64,000 nt of DNA from an uncultured Oscillospiraceae bacterium (GCA_947581795.1 CANPVS010000001.1:62001-126000); one strand, 5' to 3'; numbered from the stretch's first letter, positions 43,326 through 52,310 are shown. The notes: generated from the sequence alone by a model not told the origin. A program made the numbers and translations.

Positions 43326-43444
43326 ATTTCAACCATGCCCTTTACTAATCCGTTCCGGCATAGTATAATTCAAAACGTCATATTCAAACACAAACGAAAA
43401 ACGTTAGAATATGTGTTAGAGCATTAGAAAGGAGCAAAAAAGTT

Positions 43445-43882
43445 ATGCTTTTATACAAAGATGGGAAGTTTCACACCAACGGTATCTGGTTCACCATCCC
43501 GGATGGGTTCCTGGTGGAGCCTGCGCCGGACGCCATCCCGCAGAGCGGCTTTGTCGCGTACACCCCGGACCAGCGGTACATGGTGGAGTGGGACGTGGAA
43601 CAGGGCTGCCATGGAACCAAGGAGGAGCTGGAAGAGTTGTTTCTCCCCGGCGGCGCCTTTCTTCCGCTGGGACCCATCACCCCGCTCGCGGTCAACGGCC
43701 TGACCGGCCACCAGGTGATGTGCCGGTCCAACACCGACCAGCGCTGGGAGATGCGCTTCGATGCCGGAGAGGGTGTGGAACTCTCCGTGTGCGTATACAC
43801 CAACATGAAGAACGGCAGCATCGAGGATGCCGGGGACGCGGCGTTTGTGAAAGAGGTCCTGGCCGGCCTTGGTGTGGACTAA
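43445..43882 (+). CDS. Unknown 145-residue protein
   Basis: Not recognised. It begins LLYKDGKFHTNGIWFTIPDGFLVEP and shows alternating strands (RYMVEWDVEQG, HQVMCRSNTDQRWEMRFD, ELSVCVYTN), suggesting a small beta-rich cytoplasmic domain; no signal peptide or membrane segment. GAAAGGAGC is before the ATG. It is the last gene of the element and is divergent from the XRE gene, which may control it. Confidence 0.6.
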   Translation: MLLYKDGKFHTNGIWFTIPDGFLVEPAPDAIPQSGFVAYTPDQRYMVEWDVEQGCHGTKEELEELFLPGGAFLPLGPITPLAVNGLTGHQVMCRSNTDQRWEMRFDAGEGVELSVCVYTNMKNGSIEDAGDAAFVKEVLAGLGVD

Positions 43883-43906
43883 GCGGTCCAAATTTACTGC
43901 CGTTTT

Positions 43907-43949
43907 AAAAGACACACAAAAGACACACCGACACCCTAAAAAGACACAC
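43907..43949 (+). other. Candidate integrase arm sites, right end
   Basis: Three direct copies of AAAAGACACAC at 43907-43917, 43918-43928 and 43939-43949. A further repeat, AGCAAGCTGCAACA, occurs at about 43960 and 44037. No gene is present between 43883 and 44199. Confidence 0.65.
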
Positions 43950-44068
43950 AAGAGCCCAGAGCAAGCTGCAACAAGCTACAACAGGCAAAACTCGGAACGC
44001 CTAGAGCCACGGGCGATACACTCGACAAGATACAGCAAGCTGCAACAGCTAAAAACAAACGGATTATA

Positions 44069-44121
44069 ATTGGTAATGACGAGGTCGGCAGTCCGAATCT
44101 GCCCAGCAGCTCCACAGCAAA
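44069..44121 (+). other. attR core repeat
   Basis: 53 bp identical to 21890-21942, the 3' part of tRNA-Thr from the anticodon loop. The downstream terminator (CCCCGTAACC/GGTTACGGGG) is also present after one extra A. Upstream of A44069 the sequence differs from the tRNA. Confidence 0.92.
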
Positions 44122-44199
44122 ACCCCGTAACCGCAATGGTTACGGGGTTTACTATTTTGGTTATCAGCCTGTTTTCGGGTTTTGGTGTTTATTTGGTGC

Positions 44200-44421
44200 T
44201 CAAGCGTTTGCCTGCTGGAGATAGAACTCGCTCTCTGCCACCCGAACGACGAAATCATATTCCAGGCGGGTGGCCTTGGAGGGCACGATGCTGTACCGCT
44301 TGAACACCGTCCGCAGATAGGCAAAGTATTCTTTGTCTTCCTGCGTCAAGGGCGCGACCCAGCCGTTTTCAGCGCCGACCGCTTCTGCCCGGAGCAATTC
44401 TTCTTTGTTCATCTCAGCCAT
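44200..44421 (-). CDS. Unknown 73-residue protein
   Basis: A small charged helical protein (MAEMNKEELLRAEAVGAENGW, then DKEYFAYLRTVFKRYSI). The ATG at 44421 is preceded by AGGGGGT; longer frames have no ribosome site. It overlaps the end of the acetyltransferase-like gene by 8 nt and ends 50 bp from the attR terminator. Family not recognised. Confidence 0.5.
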   Translation of the reverse strand: MAEMNKEELLRAEAVGAENGWVAPLTQEDKEYFAYLRTVFKRYSIVPSKATRLEYDFVVRVAESEFYLQQANA

Positions 44422-44935
44422 TTGGATACCCCCTGAATTCAGAAATGATCCGTTCTGCCGCATCCTCCCAAATCACCATTCGGAAGGGGTCATATGCGGC
44501 CAACTGCCGGGCGCCGAACTCCCTGGCATAGTATTCCAGAAGTTCGCTTGTCTTTGCCCGGAACACAAGCACACCGTCGAACCCCGCGTCCATGGAGACC
44601 TGCACCGCATAGGCAAACAGAGCTTTGGCAGTTCCGTAATACCGTTTTTGCTGACCTATGGCGTGGAGAAGATTTGCGTTGCTGTGGCGGGCGCTCTCCA
44701 TGTAGAGGATCTCCACCGCCAGGCCCCTTTCATCCAACTCATAGGACATGAGGCCGAGCAGATCTCCGTCATCCGAGCGGCGCAATGCTACTTTATTGGG
44801 CAAATGCCTGGCGAAGGGTGTGGTCCAGCTTGTTTGCCAGTCCTTTGTCGCGGTAAGGTCATGCTCTGTTGCCTCGCTGACGCCGACCGGTATCCTCTCG
44901 TCTGACACCGCATCCAACACATACAAGTTCAGCAT
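44414..44935 (-). CDS. GNAT-like N-acetyltransferase
   Basis: A 173-residue protein. The middle strand-helix region fits a GNAT fold: LLGLMSYELDERGLAVEILYMES, then a helix LLHAIGQQKRYYGTAKALFAYAVQVSMDAGFDG and VLVFRAKTSELLEYYAREFGA with the usual late Tyr. The R/Q-x-x-G-x-G/A acetyl-CoA loop is poorly conserved (GQQKRYYGTA), so activity is uncertain. The ATG at 44935 has AAGGG upstream. It lies just outside the element. Confidence 0.5.
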   Translation of the reverse strand: MLNLYVLDAVSDERIPVGVSEATEHDLTATKDWQTSWTTPFARHLPNKVALRRSDDGDLLGLMSYELDERGLAVEILYMESARHSNANLLHAIGQQKRYYGTAKALFAYAVQVSMDAGFDGVLVFRAKTSELLEYYAREFGARQLAAYDPFRMVIWEDAAERIISEFRGYPNG

Positions 44936-45127
44936 CCGCAGCCCTTCTTTCATCTCTAGTTTATCATAGGAAGCCGGGGAAAACAATTGTTATTGAAAAA
45001 TCACTCTGCCGCCATGCAACGAACGACCTGGGGATGGCCAGGTGGTGAGTTGTTCTGCCAAGGGTGATAATCATTTTCGATTTGCGGCAAACAAAAAACT
45101 GCTTTGGGAGTAATGTTCCGGGATAGC

Positions 45128-45157
45128 AAAAATTCCCGTAACCATTGTGGTTACGGG
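45128..45157 (-). terminator. Terminator of the eleven-gene Hsp70-HerA operon
   Basis: Minus-strand stem CCCGTAACC/GGTTACGGG (45157-45135) followed by AATTTTTG, 15 bp past the last stop codon. Nothing else is identified in 44936-45171. Confidence 0.8.
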
Positions 45158-45171
45158 GATTTATTTGTCTG

Positions 45172-46365
45172 TTATCGTGCGTCGGTGCTTGTCTGATGCC
45201 TGTCATCGACAGCTGCGCCGTCGAAGCGGTAATATCCCCTCGCGATGCGCCGGCCGCTCTCGAGGGACACCGCCGTGATCTCCGCCCGGCCGGGGGCCAG
45301 CTCCAGCCAGAGCATGTTCCCGTCTGTCCACTCCCTGGGCAGGAGCGGCTCCTCCGGCTTCAGCGTTGTGGTGCGGACGCTGCCGCCGTTGACGTACAGG
45401 ATGGACCGCTCCCGGTCCATATCCACACAGCCGGGCAGACAGTTCATGGAGATATGGGTGTGTCCGGACAGGAACAGGATGTTCCGGTGGGCTTCAAGGA
45501 TATTCTGCAGCTGGCTGTCCCGGCTGAAATAGGGCATGTCGTTGGACCGGCGGCGCTGCGGGTTGTGGGCCAGCAGCGGTGCGTGGCACAGCACCACGTG
45601 CCATGACGCGGCCGTATCCGTCAGATGTTTATCCAGCCAGGGGAGCTGTCCCTGCCTCTGAAAGGCCAGCTTCCGGCCCGGGCAGGCGGCGTTGAGACCG
45701 ACGATGTCGATATCGCCCAGCCCTGCGGCCCAGGCGCCGCTCCCGTCCCGCTCCACGGCCAGGCCCAGGCGCTCCGCCCGGTCCAGCAGCTGGTCCTGCA
45801 GAGCGTAAAAGCACGCCCCGGTATCAGGCTGAACGGGGAAGTCGTGGTTGCCGGCCACGGCCAGCATGGGCGTATCCGGGGACAGGCGGTCCTCTATGAG
45901 CCGCCGGAGCAGTTCAAACTGCTCCGGTGTGCCGTCGTTGACCATATCCCCGGCACACAGAACCGCGTCACCCGTCCCGGCCAGGGTCAGGGCCTTGCCC
46001 ACCCGCCAGGGCTTGCCGCTCAGGTGCAGATCGGTAATGAGGCCCAGACGGACGGCCCCCTCCATAGGCGGCGCAGGCCGTCGGGAGGGCAGGGGAACGA
46101 GGGCCTCCTCCGTTGTCGTCATGTCAGGCGCGGCCGCCCGGAGAAAGATGTGAGTGGCCTCCCGGGGCACCGCCCGGCTGCCGGTGAGACGGAACGTCCC
46201 GTTCCCGGACGGGTCCACAGACACAAAGGCAAAGGCCGTCCAGTCCGGCAGGGGGCCGGTCCCGTCCGCCCACCAGAGGCCCGCCATGAGAGCGCCGGGG
46301 GCGTGGACCGTATACAGCCCGTCGGCTCCCTCGGGCCGCGCCCATTCCACTTTCAGCCGGATCAC
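45172..46365 (-). CDS. Calcineurin-like metallophosphoesterase, operon gene 11
   Basis: A 397-residue protein. Residues 1-95 form a strand-rich N-terminal domain; from about 105 the metallophosphoesterase motifs appear in order: LITDLHLSG (D-x-H), [10 protein letters not shown] (GD), VAGNHDFP (GNHD), LCHAPL and [10 protein letters not shown] (GHTH), all intact. The C-terminal 80 residues are strand-rich. It should hydrolyse a phosphomono- or diester; the substrate is unknown. The GTG start at 46365 overlaps the preceding HD gene stop (GTGA). Last gene of the operon. Confidence 0.85.
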   Translation of the reverse strand: MIRLKVEWARPEGADGLYTVHAPGALMAGLWWADGTGPLPDWTAFAFVSVDPSGNGTFRLTGSRAVPREATHIFLRAAAPDMTTTEEALVPLPSRRPAPPMEGAVRLGLITDLHLSGKPWRVGKALTLAGTGDAVLCAGDMVNDGTPEQFELLRRLIEDRLSPDTPMLAVAGNHDFPVQPDTGACFYALQDQLLDRAERLGLAVERDGSGAWAAGLGDIDIVGLNAACPGRKLAFQRQGQLPWLDKHLTDTAASWHVVLCHAPLLAHNPQRRRSNDMPYFSRDSQLQNILEAHRNILFLSGHTHISMNCLPGCVDMDRERSILYVNGGSVRTTTLKPEEPLLPREWTDGNMLWLELAPGRAEITAVSLESGRRIARGYYRFDGAAVDDRHQTSTDAR

Positions 46366-47003
46366 GGCGTGCCCTGGTCTCCGTGGGGCCGGTAGACCTG
46401 CATGGCAGCGTCCAGGGAATCCACCACGCTGACGATGTGGTACTTGAGGATGAACAGCACGTCCGCGTCCTCGGGGTAGGCGGTCTTGGCCTTCCGCAGC
46501 AGGGGCAGGACGTACTGCCGCGTCTCGTCTATGTAGGCCAGGAGCTTCTCCTCCGAGAAGGTCCCCGCCATGCTGGACACGTTGTGGCAGCGGTCCACCA
46601 GCTTGGTGAGGGTGGCCTCCCGGCTCTGGAGGATCATGTTGTAGTACCGGGTCTTGGCGGTCTCCTTCGTCTCGCCCTCCATGACCCGGAAGGTGAGCAG
46701 GTCCACCGCGTGGCGCACCGTGTCGTCCACGGGAAGCTCCGACAGGGGCACGCCGCAGTCCTCGCACACGTCGTGCAGCAATATGGCCGCAATGACCCTG
46801 TCCTCCCGGATGCCGATGCTCACGGCGTCGCAGGCCATGGTCAGCGGGTGGACGATGTAGGGCTCGCCGCTCTTGCGCAGCTGGCCCGCGTGCTTCTCCC
46901 GGGCGAAGGACAACGCTTTCAGAGTCTGGCCCATCCCCGCGCCGGAGGCGTAGCCCCGCAGGTAGGTATACATCTTTTCCGGGTCAAATACCGTTTTTTT
47001 CAT
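46362..47003 (-). CDS. Rel/SpoT-like HD hydrolase, operon gene 10
   Basis: A 213-residue single-domain HD phosphohydrolase. It matches the hydrolase domain of Rel: [38 protein letters not shown] (HDxxED intact) and [11 protein letters not shown]. It has no synthetase domain, like small alarmone hydrolases, and may degrade ppGpp or another nucleotide. It lies 29 nt after the LytTR gene and overlaps the phosphoesterase gene. Confidence 0.8.
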   Translation of the reverse strand: MKKTVFDPEKMYTYLRGYASGAGMGQTLKALSFAREKHAGQLRKSGEPYIVHPLTMACDAVSIGIREDRVIAAILLHDVCEDCGVPLSELPVDDTVRHAVDLLTFRVMEGETKETAKTRYYNMILQSREATLTKLVDRCHNVSSMAGTFSEEKLLAYIDETRQYVLPLLRKAKTAYPEDADVLFILKYHIVSVVDSLDAAMQVYRPHGDQGTP

Positions 47004-47032
47004 ACATGAGCCTCCTTCTTACAACTGACGGC

Positions 47033-47761
47033 TTATTTCTCTCTCCAGTTTTTGAACCACTCCAGGACCTCCCGGTAGTGGGCGCGGCTGATATAGAGCT
47101 CCGAGCCGTCGCTCAGGATCAGGCAGCGGCGGGAGCGGTCCAGGGCCAGGACATGGTCCGTGTTCACCAGCTCGCTCTGGTGGACGCGCAGGAAAGGCGG
47201 GCAGGTCAGCCGCTTCGCGGCCTCATCCAGCTTGCCGATCATGCGATAGGCGCCGCCGCCCACGGTAAAAATATCCAGGTACACCCGCTCGCTCCTGATA
47301 TGGGTGATGGAACGGTACGGCAGGCGGTACTGCCGGTCCTTTCCGCTCCAGTGGAAATACCCGTTCGCGGCGATGATCCGGTCCGTGAGTTCCCACAGGA
47401 TCGTCTCCCATGAATCCTCGCTGTCAGGCGCGGGGTCGTAGGCCACCGGCCGGGCGGGCAGCAGGGGCATGAGGTCCGGCTCAGGCCGCCCGTAATAGAC
47501 GAGGAGGCAGTCGGGGTTGGCGTCATAGATGCGCCGGCCGGCGATGGCGGAACGCTCCCCCATCTCAGCGCTGACAAGAGCGATCATCGTGTCGGGCATG
47601 ATGCGGGGGAGCTGTTCTTCCTGGGCGGCGCGGAACATCCAGTCGATACGAAGGTCCATGTCGCGGTGGGCCGCGAAAGACCGGAGGGCGGAATGGATCA
47701 CGGCGCGTTTCTGTTCATCCGGCTCGTAGACGAGAAGCGTCAGGCGCAAAGCCTTTTCCAT
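47033..47761 (-). CDS. LytTR DNA-binding regulator, operon gene 9
   Basis: A 242-residue protein. The C-terminal 100 residues are a LytTR domain (LPYRSITHIRSERVYLDIFT, LTCPPFLRVHQSELVNTDHV). The N-terminal 120 residues have the size of a receiver domain (LRLTLLVYEPDEQKRAVIHSAL) with Glu/Asp residues in the first acidic position, but the phosphoacceptor region IALVSAEMG has no Asp at the usual place, so it looks degenerate. No kinase is nearby. It starts 2 nt after the preceding stop. Confidence 0.75.
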   Translation of the reverse strand: MEKALRLTLLVYEPDEQKRAVIHSALRSFAAHRDMDLRIDWMFRAAQEEQLPRIMPDTMIALVSAEMGERSAIAGRRIYDANPDCLLVYYGRPEPDLMPLLPARPVAYDPAPDSEDSWETILWELTDRIIAANGYFHWSGKDRQYRLPYRSITHIRSERVYLDIFTVGGGAYRMIGKLDEAAKRLTCPPFLRVHQSELVNTDHVLALDRSRRCLILSDGSELYISRAHYREVLEWFKNWREK

Positions 47762-47763
47762 CT

Positions 47764-48225
47764 TTACGGCTCCGCGAAGGCCGAGAGGAGCTGCCACTGG
47801 GACGGCTCCAGAACGGACCGCAGGCACTCATTGTAGGCGGAAACATCGGCGGAACCGGTCTTCTCCCAGTCCGCCAGAAGACGGTCGCCGAGAGAGACAA
47901 GACGGCCCATGGCCTCGCCGTAGCGGGCCTTTTCCTCCGGGGAGCGGTTGGGCAGGAGCTTTGTGCCTTCGGTATAGGGACCGTCAAATCTCAGATTGAC
48001 GACGGAGATGGGCCGTACCCGGGGACAGGCGATCTCCAGGCGCAGCTCCGGCGGCCAGATCTCCAGCCCCTCGGGCCTTACAGCGACGCGGTGGCAGAGG
48101 ATGTGGGCGCAGAGGATGCCCCGCTTTACGGAAAACGCCGGGTAGAGCATGGTCAGGTCCACAGGGAGCATGGCACGGCAGACAGGGTCCTGCTGGATAT
48201 TCCTCATCAATTCCTGAAGCGTCAT
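47764..48225 (-). CDS. Unknown 153-residue protein, operon gene 8
   Basis: Not recognised. A helical start (MTLQELMRNIQQDPVCRAML) is followed by strands (VKRGILCAHILCHRVAV, LEIWPPELRLEIACP, ISVVNLRF) and a helical C-terminus. No signal or membrane segment. The ATG at 48225 has GGAGGAGG upstream and overlaps the peptidase gene stop (ATGA). In context it may be a chaperone or inhibitor of the C39-like protein (inference only). Confidence 0.6.
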   Translation of the reverse strand: MTLQELMRNIQQDPVCRAMLPVDLTMLYPAFSVKRGILCAHILCHRVAVRPEGLEIWPPELRLEIACPRVRPISVVNLRFDGPYTEGTKLLPNRSPEEKARYGEAMGRLVSLGDRLLADWEKTGSADVSAYNECLRSVLEPSQWQLLSAFAEP

Positions 48226-49049
48226 AGCTGTGTCCTCCTCCCGTCGCCGTCCGGCCTGTGCGCCACGCACATATAGCCGCCGCTGGTCCTCCAGGCGTCT
48301 TCAAAATTTTCGAGGGTCATGGACATGGCCCGCCCGTTGGGGATGCCGGGGTCGTTGACGATCACCCGGGGATTTTCCGGGTCGGATCTGTCGATGTCCA
48401 GCACCTCTACCATATGGTTGGCGGAATACGCGGGGTATCCGTCGGCCCATTCGGTGGTCATGGCTATGTTCTGAACGGCCGCCAGCACCCGGTCTCCGGC
48501 CGCCAGGGCACTGGAGAGATCGTCAAAGTCCCCCTCCGGCCGGATCGTCACGTCGATGCCATAGGCCGTCAGCAGATTTCCCACGTCCGCGCTGGGCGTT
48601 CCAAGCCCCTCATACCATCCCATCTGGGATGCTGTCTTGATGAGGTCCGCCTCCGTGACGGGAAGGCCGGTGTACTCGCTGATGACGAACTGCTGGCTGG
48701 CAATGGCGCAGGAGTTCGGCTCCAGCTGTTCATGCCATTGGTCAGCGCCGGCCCTGACGCTCTCGCGGAAGGCGGCCGGGTCGAAATCGGAGCTTCGCAC
48801 ATCCTCCACCGTATTCCGGGCCCTCTCAATATACTCCCGGAGGACGTTGGTCTCTCCGAGCTGATCTATCCGGATCTCTTGGGCCCTCTCCAGAACATCC
48901 GGAGGGAGATCGCTGTTTCCGGCGCCCTCCCGGGCCTGTTCCAGGTTTTGGAGGATCGCGCTGTCGTTGATCGGCCAGACCGCCGGGTGCTCCACAGACT
49001 CGGGGGTCCCGATGTCCAGGGGCTGGCCCATGTTTTCCCACATGTCCAT
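48222..49049 (-). CDS. Papain-like C39-type peptidase domain protein, operon gene 7
   Basis: A 275-residue protein. Residues 1-105 are helical and charged; the C-terminal 165 residues look like a C39_2 peptidase: PNSCAIASQQFV with Cys114, a middle helix-strand region, SANHMVEVLDID with His212 and VNDPGIPNG with Asp233, a complete Cys-His-Asp set. No signal peptide is seen, so an effector, a cargo or a cytoplasmic processing enzyme are all possible. The ATG at 49049 has AAAGGAGAG upstream; a TTG at 49055 overlapping the preceding stop is an alternative start. Confidence 0.65.
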   Translation of the reverse strand: MDMWENMGQPLDIGTPESVEHPAVWPINDSAILQNLEQAREGAGNSDLPPDVLERAQEIRIDQLGETNVLREYIERARNTVEDVRSSDFDPAAFRESVRAGADQWHEQLEPNSCAIASQQFVISEYTGLPVTEADLIKTASQMGWYEGLGTPSADVGNLLTAYGIDVTIRPEGDFDDLSSALAAGDRVLAAVQNIAMTTEWADGYPAYSANHMVEVLDIDRSDPENPRVIVNDPGIPNGRAMSMTLENFEDAWRTSGGYMCVAHRPDGDGRRTQL

Positions 49050-49051
49050 GG

Positions 49052-49597
49052 TCAAGGCTCTCCTTTCATGATAATCCCCTGCTCCACCGGACGGCCCTCA
49101 AACATCCAGCAGGGTTTAACGACGCTGCAGACCGTCTCGCCGGCGGGCGCGCCTTCGCCGAGATAGATATAGGCGTCCTTGGCAGCGCCGTAGGGGATGG
49201 TCTTTTCCTCCATGCGTGTAATCCCCGCTCCCGCGATGCATTCCAGCAGGAGAGAGAGCTTTTTGCGGTATTCCTCCTCCGGCGCTTCCAGCGCGCCGTC
49301 AAAGGTGTCCCGGAAGGCCGCGGTGTATTCCGGCTCTCCCTCGATGCGGGAGGTCCTTTCGCACCATTCCTTCAGGGTGTCGCGCTCCATGGGCTCCTCC
49401 CGGGAGAGGATCTGGCAGAGCCCCTCGTAGAGCCCGTCGTACATTCCCGCGTGGCGGGCGATGCCGGCGGAGATGATCTTCTTCCGGTTTTGCGCCTTCT
49501 GCCGGCGGACAAGAAGCACGGCGGCCGTTACAGACGCGGCGGCGGCGACCCCCAGGCCGGTAATGAGCAGCCTGGCGGCTGGCGTGATGGGCGGCAT
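49052..49597 (-). CDS. Single-pass membrane protein, operon gene 6
   Basis: A 181-residue protein, family not recognised. One membrane segment (about 9-31, LLITGLGVAAAASVTAAVLLV) is followed by a basic stretch RRQKAQNRKK and a helical cytoplasmic domain (RHAGMYDGLYEGLCQIL, EEYRKKLSLLLECIA). GAGGAGGT lies before the ATG at 49597. It follows the HerA-like gene by 13 nt and could anchor that ATPase at the membrane (inference). Confidence 0.65.
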   Translation of the reverse strand: MPPITPAARLLITGLGVAAAASVTAAVLLVRRQKAQNRKKIISAGIARHAGMYDGLYEGLCQILSREEPMERDTLKEWCERTSRIEGEPEYTAAFRDTFDGALEAPEEEYRKKLSLLLECIAGAGITRMEEKTIPYGAAKDAYIYLGEGAPAGETVCSVVKPCWMFEGRPVEQGIIMKGEP

Positions 49598-49610
49598 GGT
49601 TATTACCTCC

Positions 49611-52277
49611 TCACTTGGCGAGATGCACCCAGGCGGCCGCGTCATCCTTGTCGCCGTAGATGATCGCGTTGCCTATGGGGAGCGCCGGAATGAGCGAGCG
49701 CTGGTCTTCCCGGAGGGCAAGGCTCGCGGCCATGATCTCCCCGTCGTCAGGGGCGGTGAGACGGTGGACGATCTTGTAGTTGGTGTTCTTGATGGCATCC
49801 GGGATCAGCCGGGTGGGCACCTGGTCCACGATCATGAGGCCCTGGCCGTAGCCGCGGATCTCGGAGAGCATGTTGCTGAAAAGGTCTGCCACCACCTGCT
49901 GGGGGTTGCCGGAGTCGGCGCCGGTCACCTGGGGCTTCAGGAGGACATTGTGCGCCTCCTCCACCAGGGTCATGTGCAGAAGCTCGTTTTTCGCGGCCCT
50001 GGCCCGATACTCCGGGTCGTTGGCATAGCGGGACTGGCGGTACTCATAGAGGCTGAGCATGAGAAGGGACATGATGAGCGCCTTGTCCTTCGCCGCGGAT
50101 ATGCCGCTGATGTTGATCACGGTGGGCCGGTCAAAGATGACGGCGGGGTCCGTGGACTTGTCCACGTCCAGAAGCTGGCCTCTGGTACCCCGGACCAGGT
50201 ATTGGAAGCGGGTCTCCAGGCAGGCGATCAGGTTGTCACGGACCTTTGCCTCGTAATTCCGCTGGGACAGGACGTATTTCGCCATGCCGGTGAGCTGGGA
50301 CAGGGGAGGATATATATCCGCCTGCTCCATGGGGCGGCCGGAGGTGAACTTCTTTCCGAAGTAGCCGCAGTAATGGTAATAGACTGCTTCGTCCACCAGC
50401 ACGGGCAGGATGTCGCCTGTGGGGAGGCTGGCGTTCAAAAAGGCCACCAGATTCTCGCATCGGGACATCATGTTGACCTTGGCGTCCCGGTAGGCCGCGG
50501 GCTCGAAGGGGTTGAGGCGCAGCTGCTCCAGGGGAACACCCTCGAACTCGTCGGAACCGGGCATGAAGATCTGGAATTTCATGTTGTCCGGGAGCGTCTT
50601 GTTCATCTCGATGGCCCAGCGCACATAGTCGTCCTTGGCCGGCTCAATGACCAGCACGGGGATGCCCTTGCCCAGCAGCTCCTTCAAAATGCGCTTGCAG
50701 GTGTAGGTCTTGCCGGAGCCGGTGCTGCCGCAGACCAGGGTGTGCCGCACCAGGTCGTTGGGGTCGATGCGGTAGGCGGCGTTCTGCTCCACGCCCATGT
50801 CCACCATCTTGCCCATGGTGATGGTGTCGCCGTGGGTGATGGGAGGGTTATTGGCGAAGCGGACGGCGGTCTTCACGAACCGCAGGCCGGGCACGTCCCG
50901 CTTGGGCAGGGAGGTGGTCAGGGCCAGCTCCTTCGTGTTCATGGGGGTGCTGAGATACTGATAGTACTTGCCGAAGACGTGCCATTCGGTGTCCTCGGTC
51001 ATGCCCTCCACGCTGTCGTCGTAAAGGGGCACCATCTGGAGCTTGCGCACAGTGTCCAGCGCGCCGGAGCTTTCCCGCAGGATGTGCAGCCGGATGGGCT
51101 CCACATAGCTCTCACGGCCGGCGTAGATGGAGCGTAGCATCCCGTTCACAGTGGTCACGTCCTTGCGGGTGTCGCCCAGGACGTAGACGCCTACGTTCCA
51201 GTAGCCCAGATTCCGCCCCTGCTTCATGCGGTCGATGTGGACCTCGGTGAGCTCCTCGGCGTACTTGGCGAACTTATCCAGGTAGGAGGTGTTGACGGTC
51301 AGGGAGAAGCTGGAGGAGACGTTTTTATTGAGCTGGCCCATGCCGACGCCCAGGGCGCTGCCAAAAAGACTGGCGACGCTGTCCCCCAGGCCGGCGATGG
51401 CGACGCCAAGGGGAGGAGAAATCGCGAAAGCCGCCGCGCCCGCGACCTTGCTCAGGATCTTGCCGGCGCTGGCGCCGAGCTGGGCGGCGGCGAAGGGGTT
51501 CAGGCCCTTCTGCTTGCTCTCGCTGTTGCTCTGGTTGGCGTTCACGCTGCGCTCCACATCGGAGTGGATCTGGCTGCCCAGACGGCGCATCCGGTCGATG
51601 ATGTCCCCCGTCTCCCGGTCAGAGATGGGGTCGGCGACGACCAGCAGGGAATAGGGCCGCTCCTGGTCCTGGTCGCCCCGGATGCCGAAGGCGAGGGAGT
51701 CCAGTGTCTGGAGGATGCCCGGCTCCTTCTCGTTGAAGAACGACGGAAGCCCTGTCACCGCGCCCAGGCATTTGTGGCTGGAGAGGGGGATCATGACCTC
51801 GGAGAGGCTCTCCTTGTCACTCAGGGGCCGGAGCTCTACGCCGGGCATGCTGCCGGAGGTGGCCTCCCGCATCTGCTCCACCGCGTCCCTGGAGAAGAAA
51901 TCGCGGTTGTTGGAGACGGTCCCCAGATACAGGTGGGTCTCGCCCTTCCACCGCTGGAGAAGGAACAAGAACCGGTAGCCCCAGGCGTGGATCGACGAGA
52001 GGACCCCTTGCCAGCGGTTGAACAGATCATAGCTGTCGGCGTTCTCCGGGTGGACGGGAAGGCGCGTCACCTGCAGCCAGGTGACCGTGTCTTTCGGCAC
52101 GCCGGTGTCGGGGAAGTGGGCCCGGTCGCTGACGTACTCCAGCGTGCTGCGCTCCATGGAGCAGTCCAGCAGCTCCCGATAGAACTCATCCGGTACCTGG
52201 ATGGGGTTTTCGATCTTCAGCTTTTCCGGGTCGATGCCCTGAAAAAGGTCGGAAAAATTGATATCAGTCTTTGCCAT
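49611..52277 (-). CDS. HerA/FtsK-superfamily ATPase, operon gene 5
   Basis: An 888-residue protein. The N-terminal 260 residues are of unknown fold; residues about 263-312 are Ala/Gly-rich and hydrophobic (two possible membrane-inserting helices); a HerA/DUF87-like ATPase core covers about 470-888. Walker A GSTGSGKT is at 517-524 and Walker B LVEEAH at 771-776, with the double Glu typical of HerA/VirB4-like enzymes; IVDQVP and RLTAPDDGEIM follow as sensor and late regions. Such enzymes form hexameric DNA or protein pumps. No NurA nuclease is adjacent, which argues against the standard DNA-end-processing role. AGGAGGC is before the ATG. Confidence 0.85.
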   Translation of the reverse strand: MAKTDINFSDLFQGIDPEKLKIENPIQVPDEFYRELLDCSMERSTLEYVSDRAHFPDTGVPKDTVTWLQVTRLPVHPENADSYDLFNRWQGVLSSIHAWGYRFLFLLQRWKGETHLYLGTVSNNRDFFSRDAVEQMREATSGSMPGVELRPLSDKESLSEVMIPLSSHKCLGAVTGLPSFFNEKEPGILQTLDSLAFGIRGDQDQERPYSLLVVADPISDRETGDIIDRMRRLGSQIHSDVERSVNANQSNSESKQKGLNPFAAAQLGASAGKILSKVAGAAAFAISPPLGVAIAGLGDSVASLFGSALGVGMGQLNKNVSSSFSLTVNTSYLDKFAKYAEELTEVHIDRMKQGRNLGYWNVGVYVLGDTRKDVTTVNGMLRSIYAGRESYVEPIRLHILRESSGALDTVRKLQMVPLYDDSVEGMTEDTEWHVFGKYYQYLSTPMNTKELALTTSLPKRDVPGLRFVKTAVRFANNPPITHGDTITMGKMVDMGVEQNAAYRIDPNDLVRHTLVCGSTGSGKTYTCKRILKELLGKGIPVLVIEPAKDDYVRWAIEMNKTLPDNMKFQIFMPGSDEFEGVPLEQLRLNPFEPAAYRDAKVNMMSRCENLVAFLNASLPTGDILPVLVDEAVYYHYCGYFGKKFTSGRPMEQADIYPPLSQLTGMAKYVLSQRNYEAKVRDNLIACLETRFQYLVRGTRGQLLDVDKSTDPAVIFDRPTVINISGISAAKDKALIMSLLMLSLYEYRQSRYANDPEYRARAAKNELLHMTLVEEAHNVLLKPQVTGADSGNPQQVVADLFSNMLSEIRGYGQGLMIVDQVPTRLIPDAIKNTNYKIVHRLTAPDDGEIMAASLALREDQRSLIPALPIGNAIIYGDKDDAAAWVHLAK

Positions 52278-52310
52278 GGAAATGCCTCCTCAACTCATCT
52301 GCCGTACGTG

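Larger units (their letters stand above)
21890..44121. mobile_element. 22.2-kb integrated element at tRNA-Thr with a phosphate-uptake cargo
   Basis: The element is bounded by a 53-bp perfect direct repeat of the tRNA-Thr 3' part (21890-21942 and 44069-44121). The integrase gene lies at the left end next to the tRNA, as is usual, and arm-type repeats lie inside both ends. Contents: integrase, excisionase-like protein, phage-type helicase loader and replisome protein, several unknowns, XRE regulators, ImmA/IrrE-Fic, glucan-binding protein and the pst-pho cassette. No capsid, terminase, relaxase or type IV secretion gene is seen, so it is a satellite-like or degenerate genomic island. The 24.6-33.5 kb part is visibly more AT-rich than its surroundings. 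Confidence 0.85.

Noticed and set aside
44200..44935. GNAT toxin-antitoxin pair
   Set aside because: The acetyl-CoA loop is poor, the small protein lacks a ribbon-helix-helix or other antitoxin DNA-binding motif, and the order is not the usual one.
45128..45157. A third att site, because the stem resembles the tRNA-Thr terminator
   Set aside because: Only the terminator stem is similar; no tRNA-Thr sequence precedes it, and it is in the correct place to end the eleven-gene operon.
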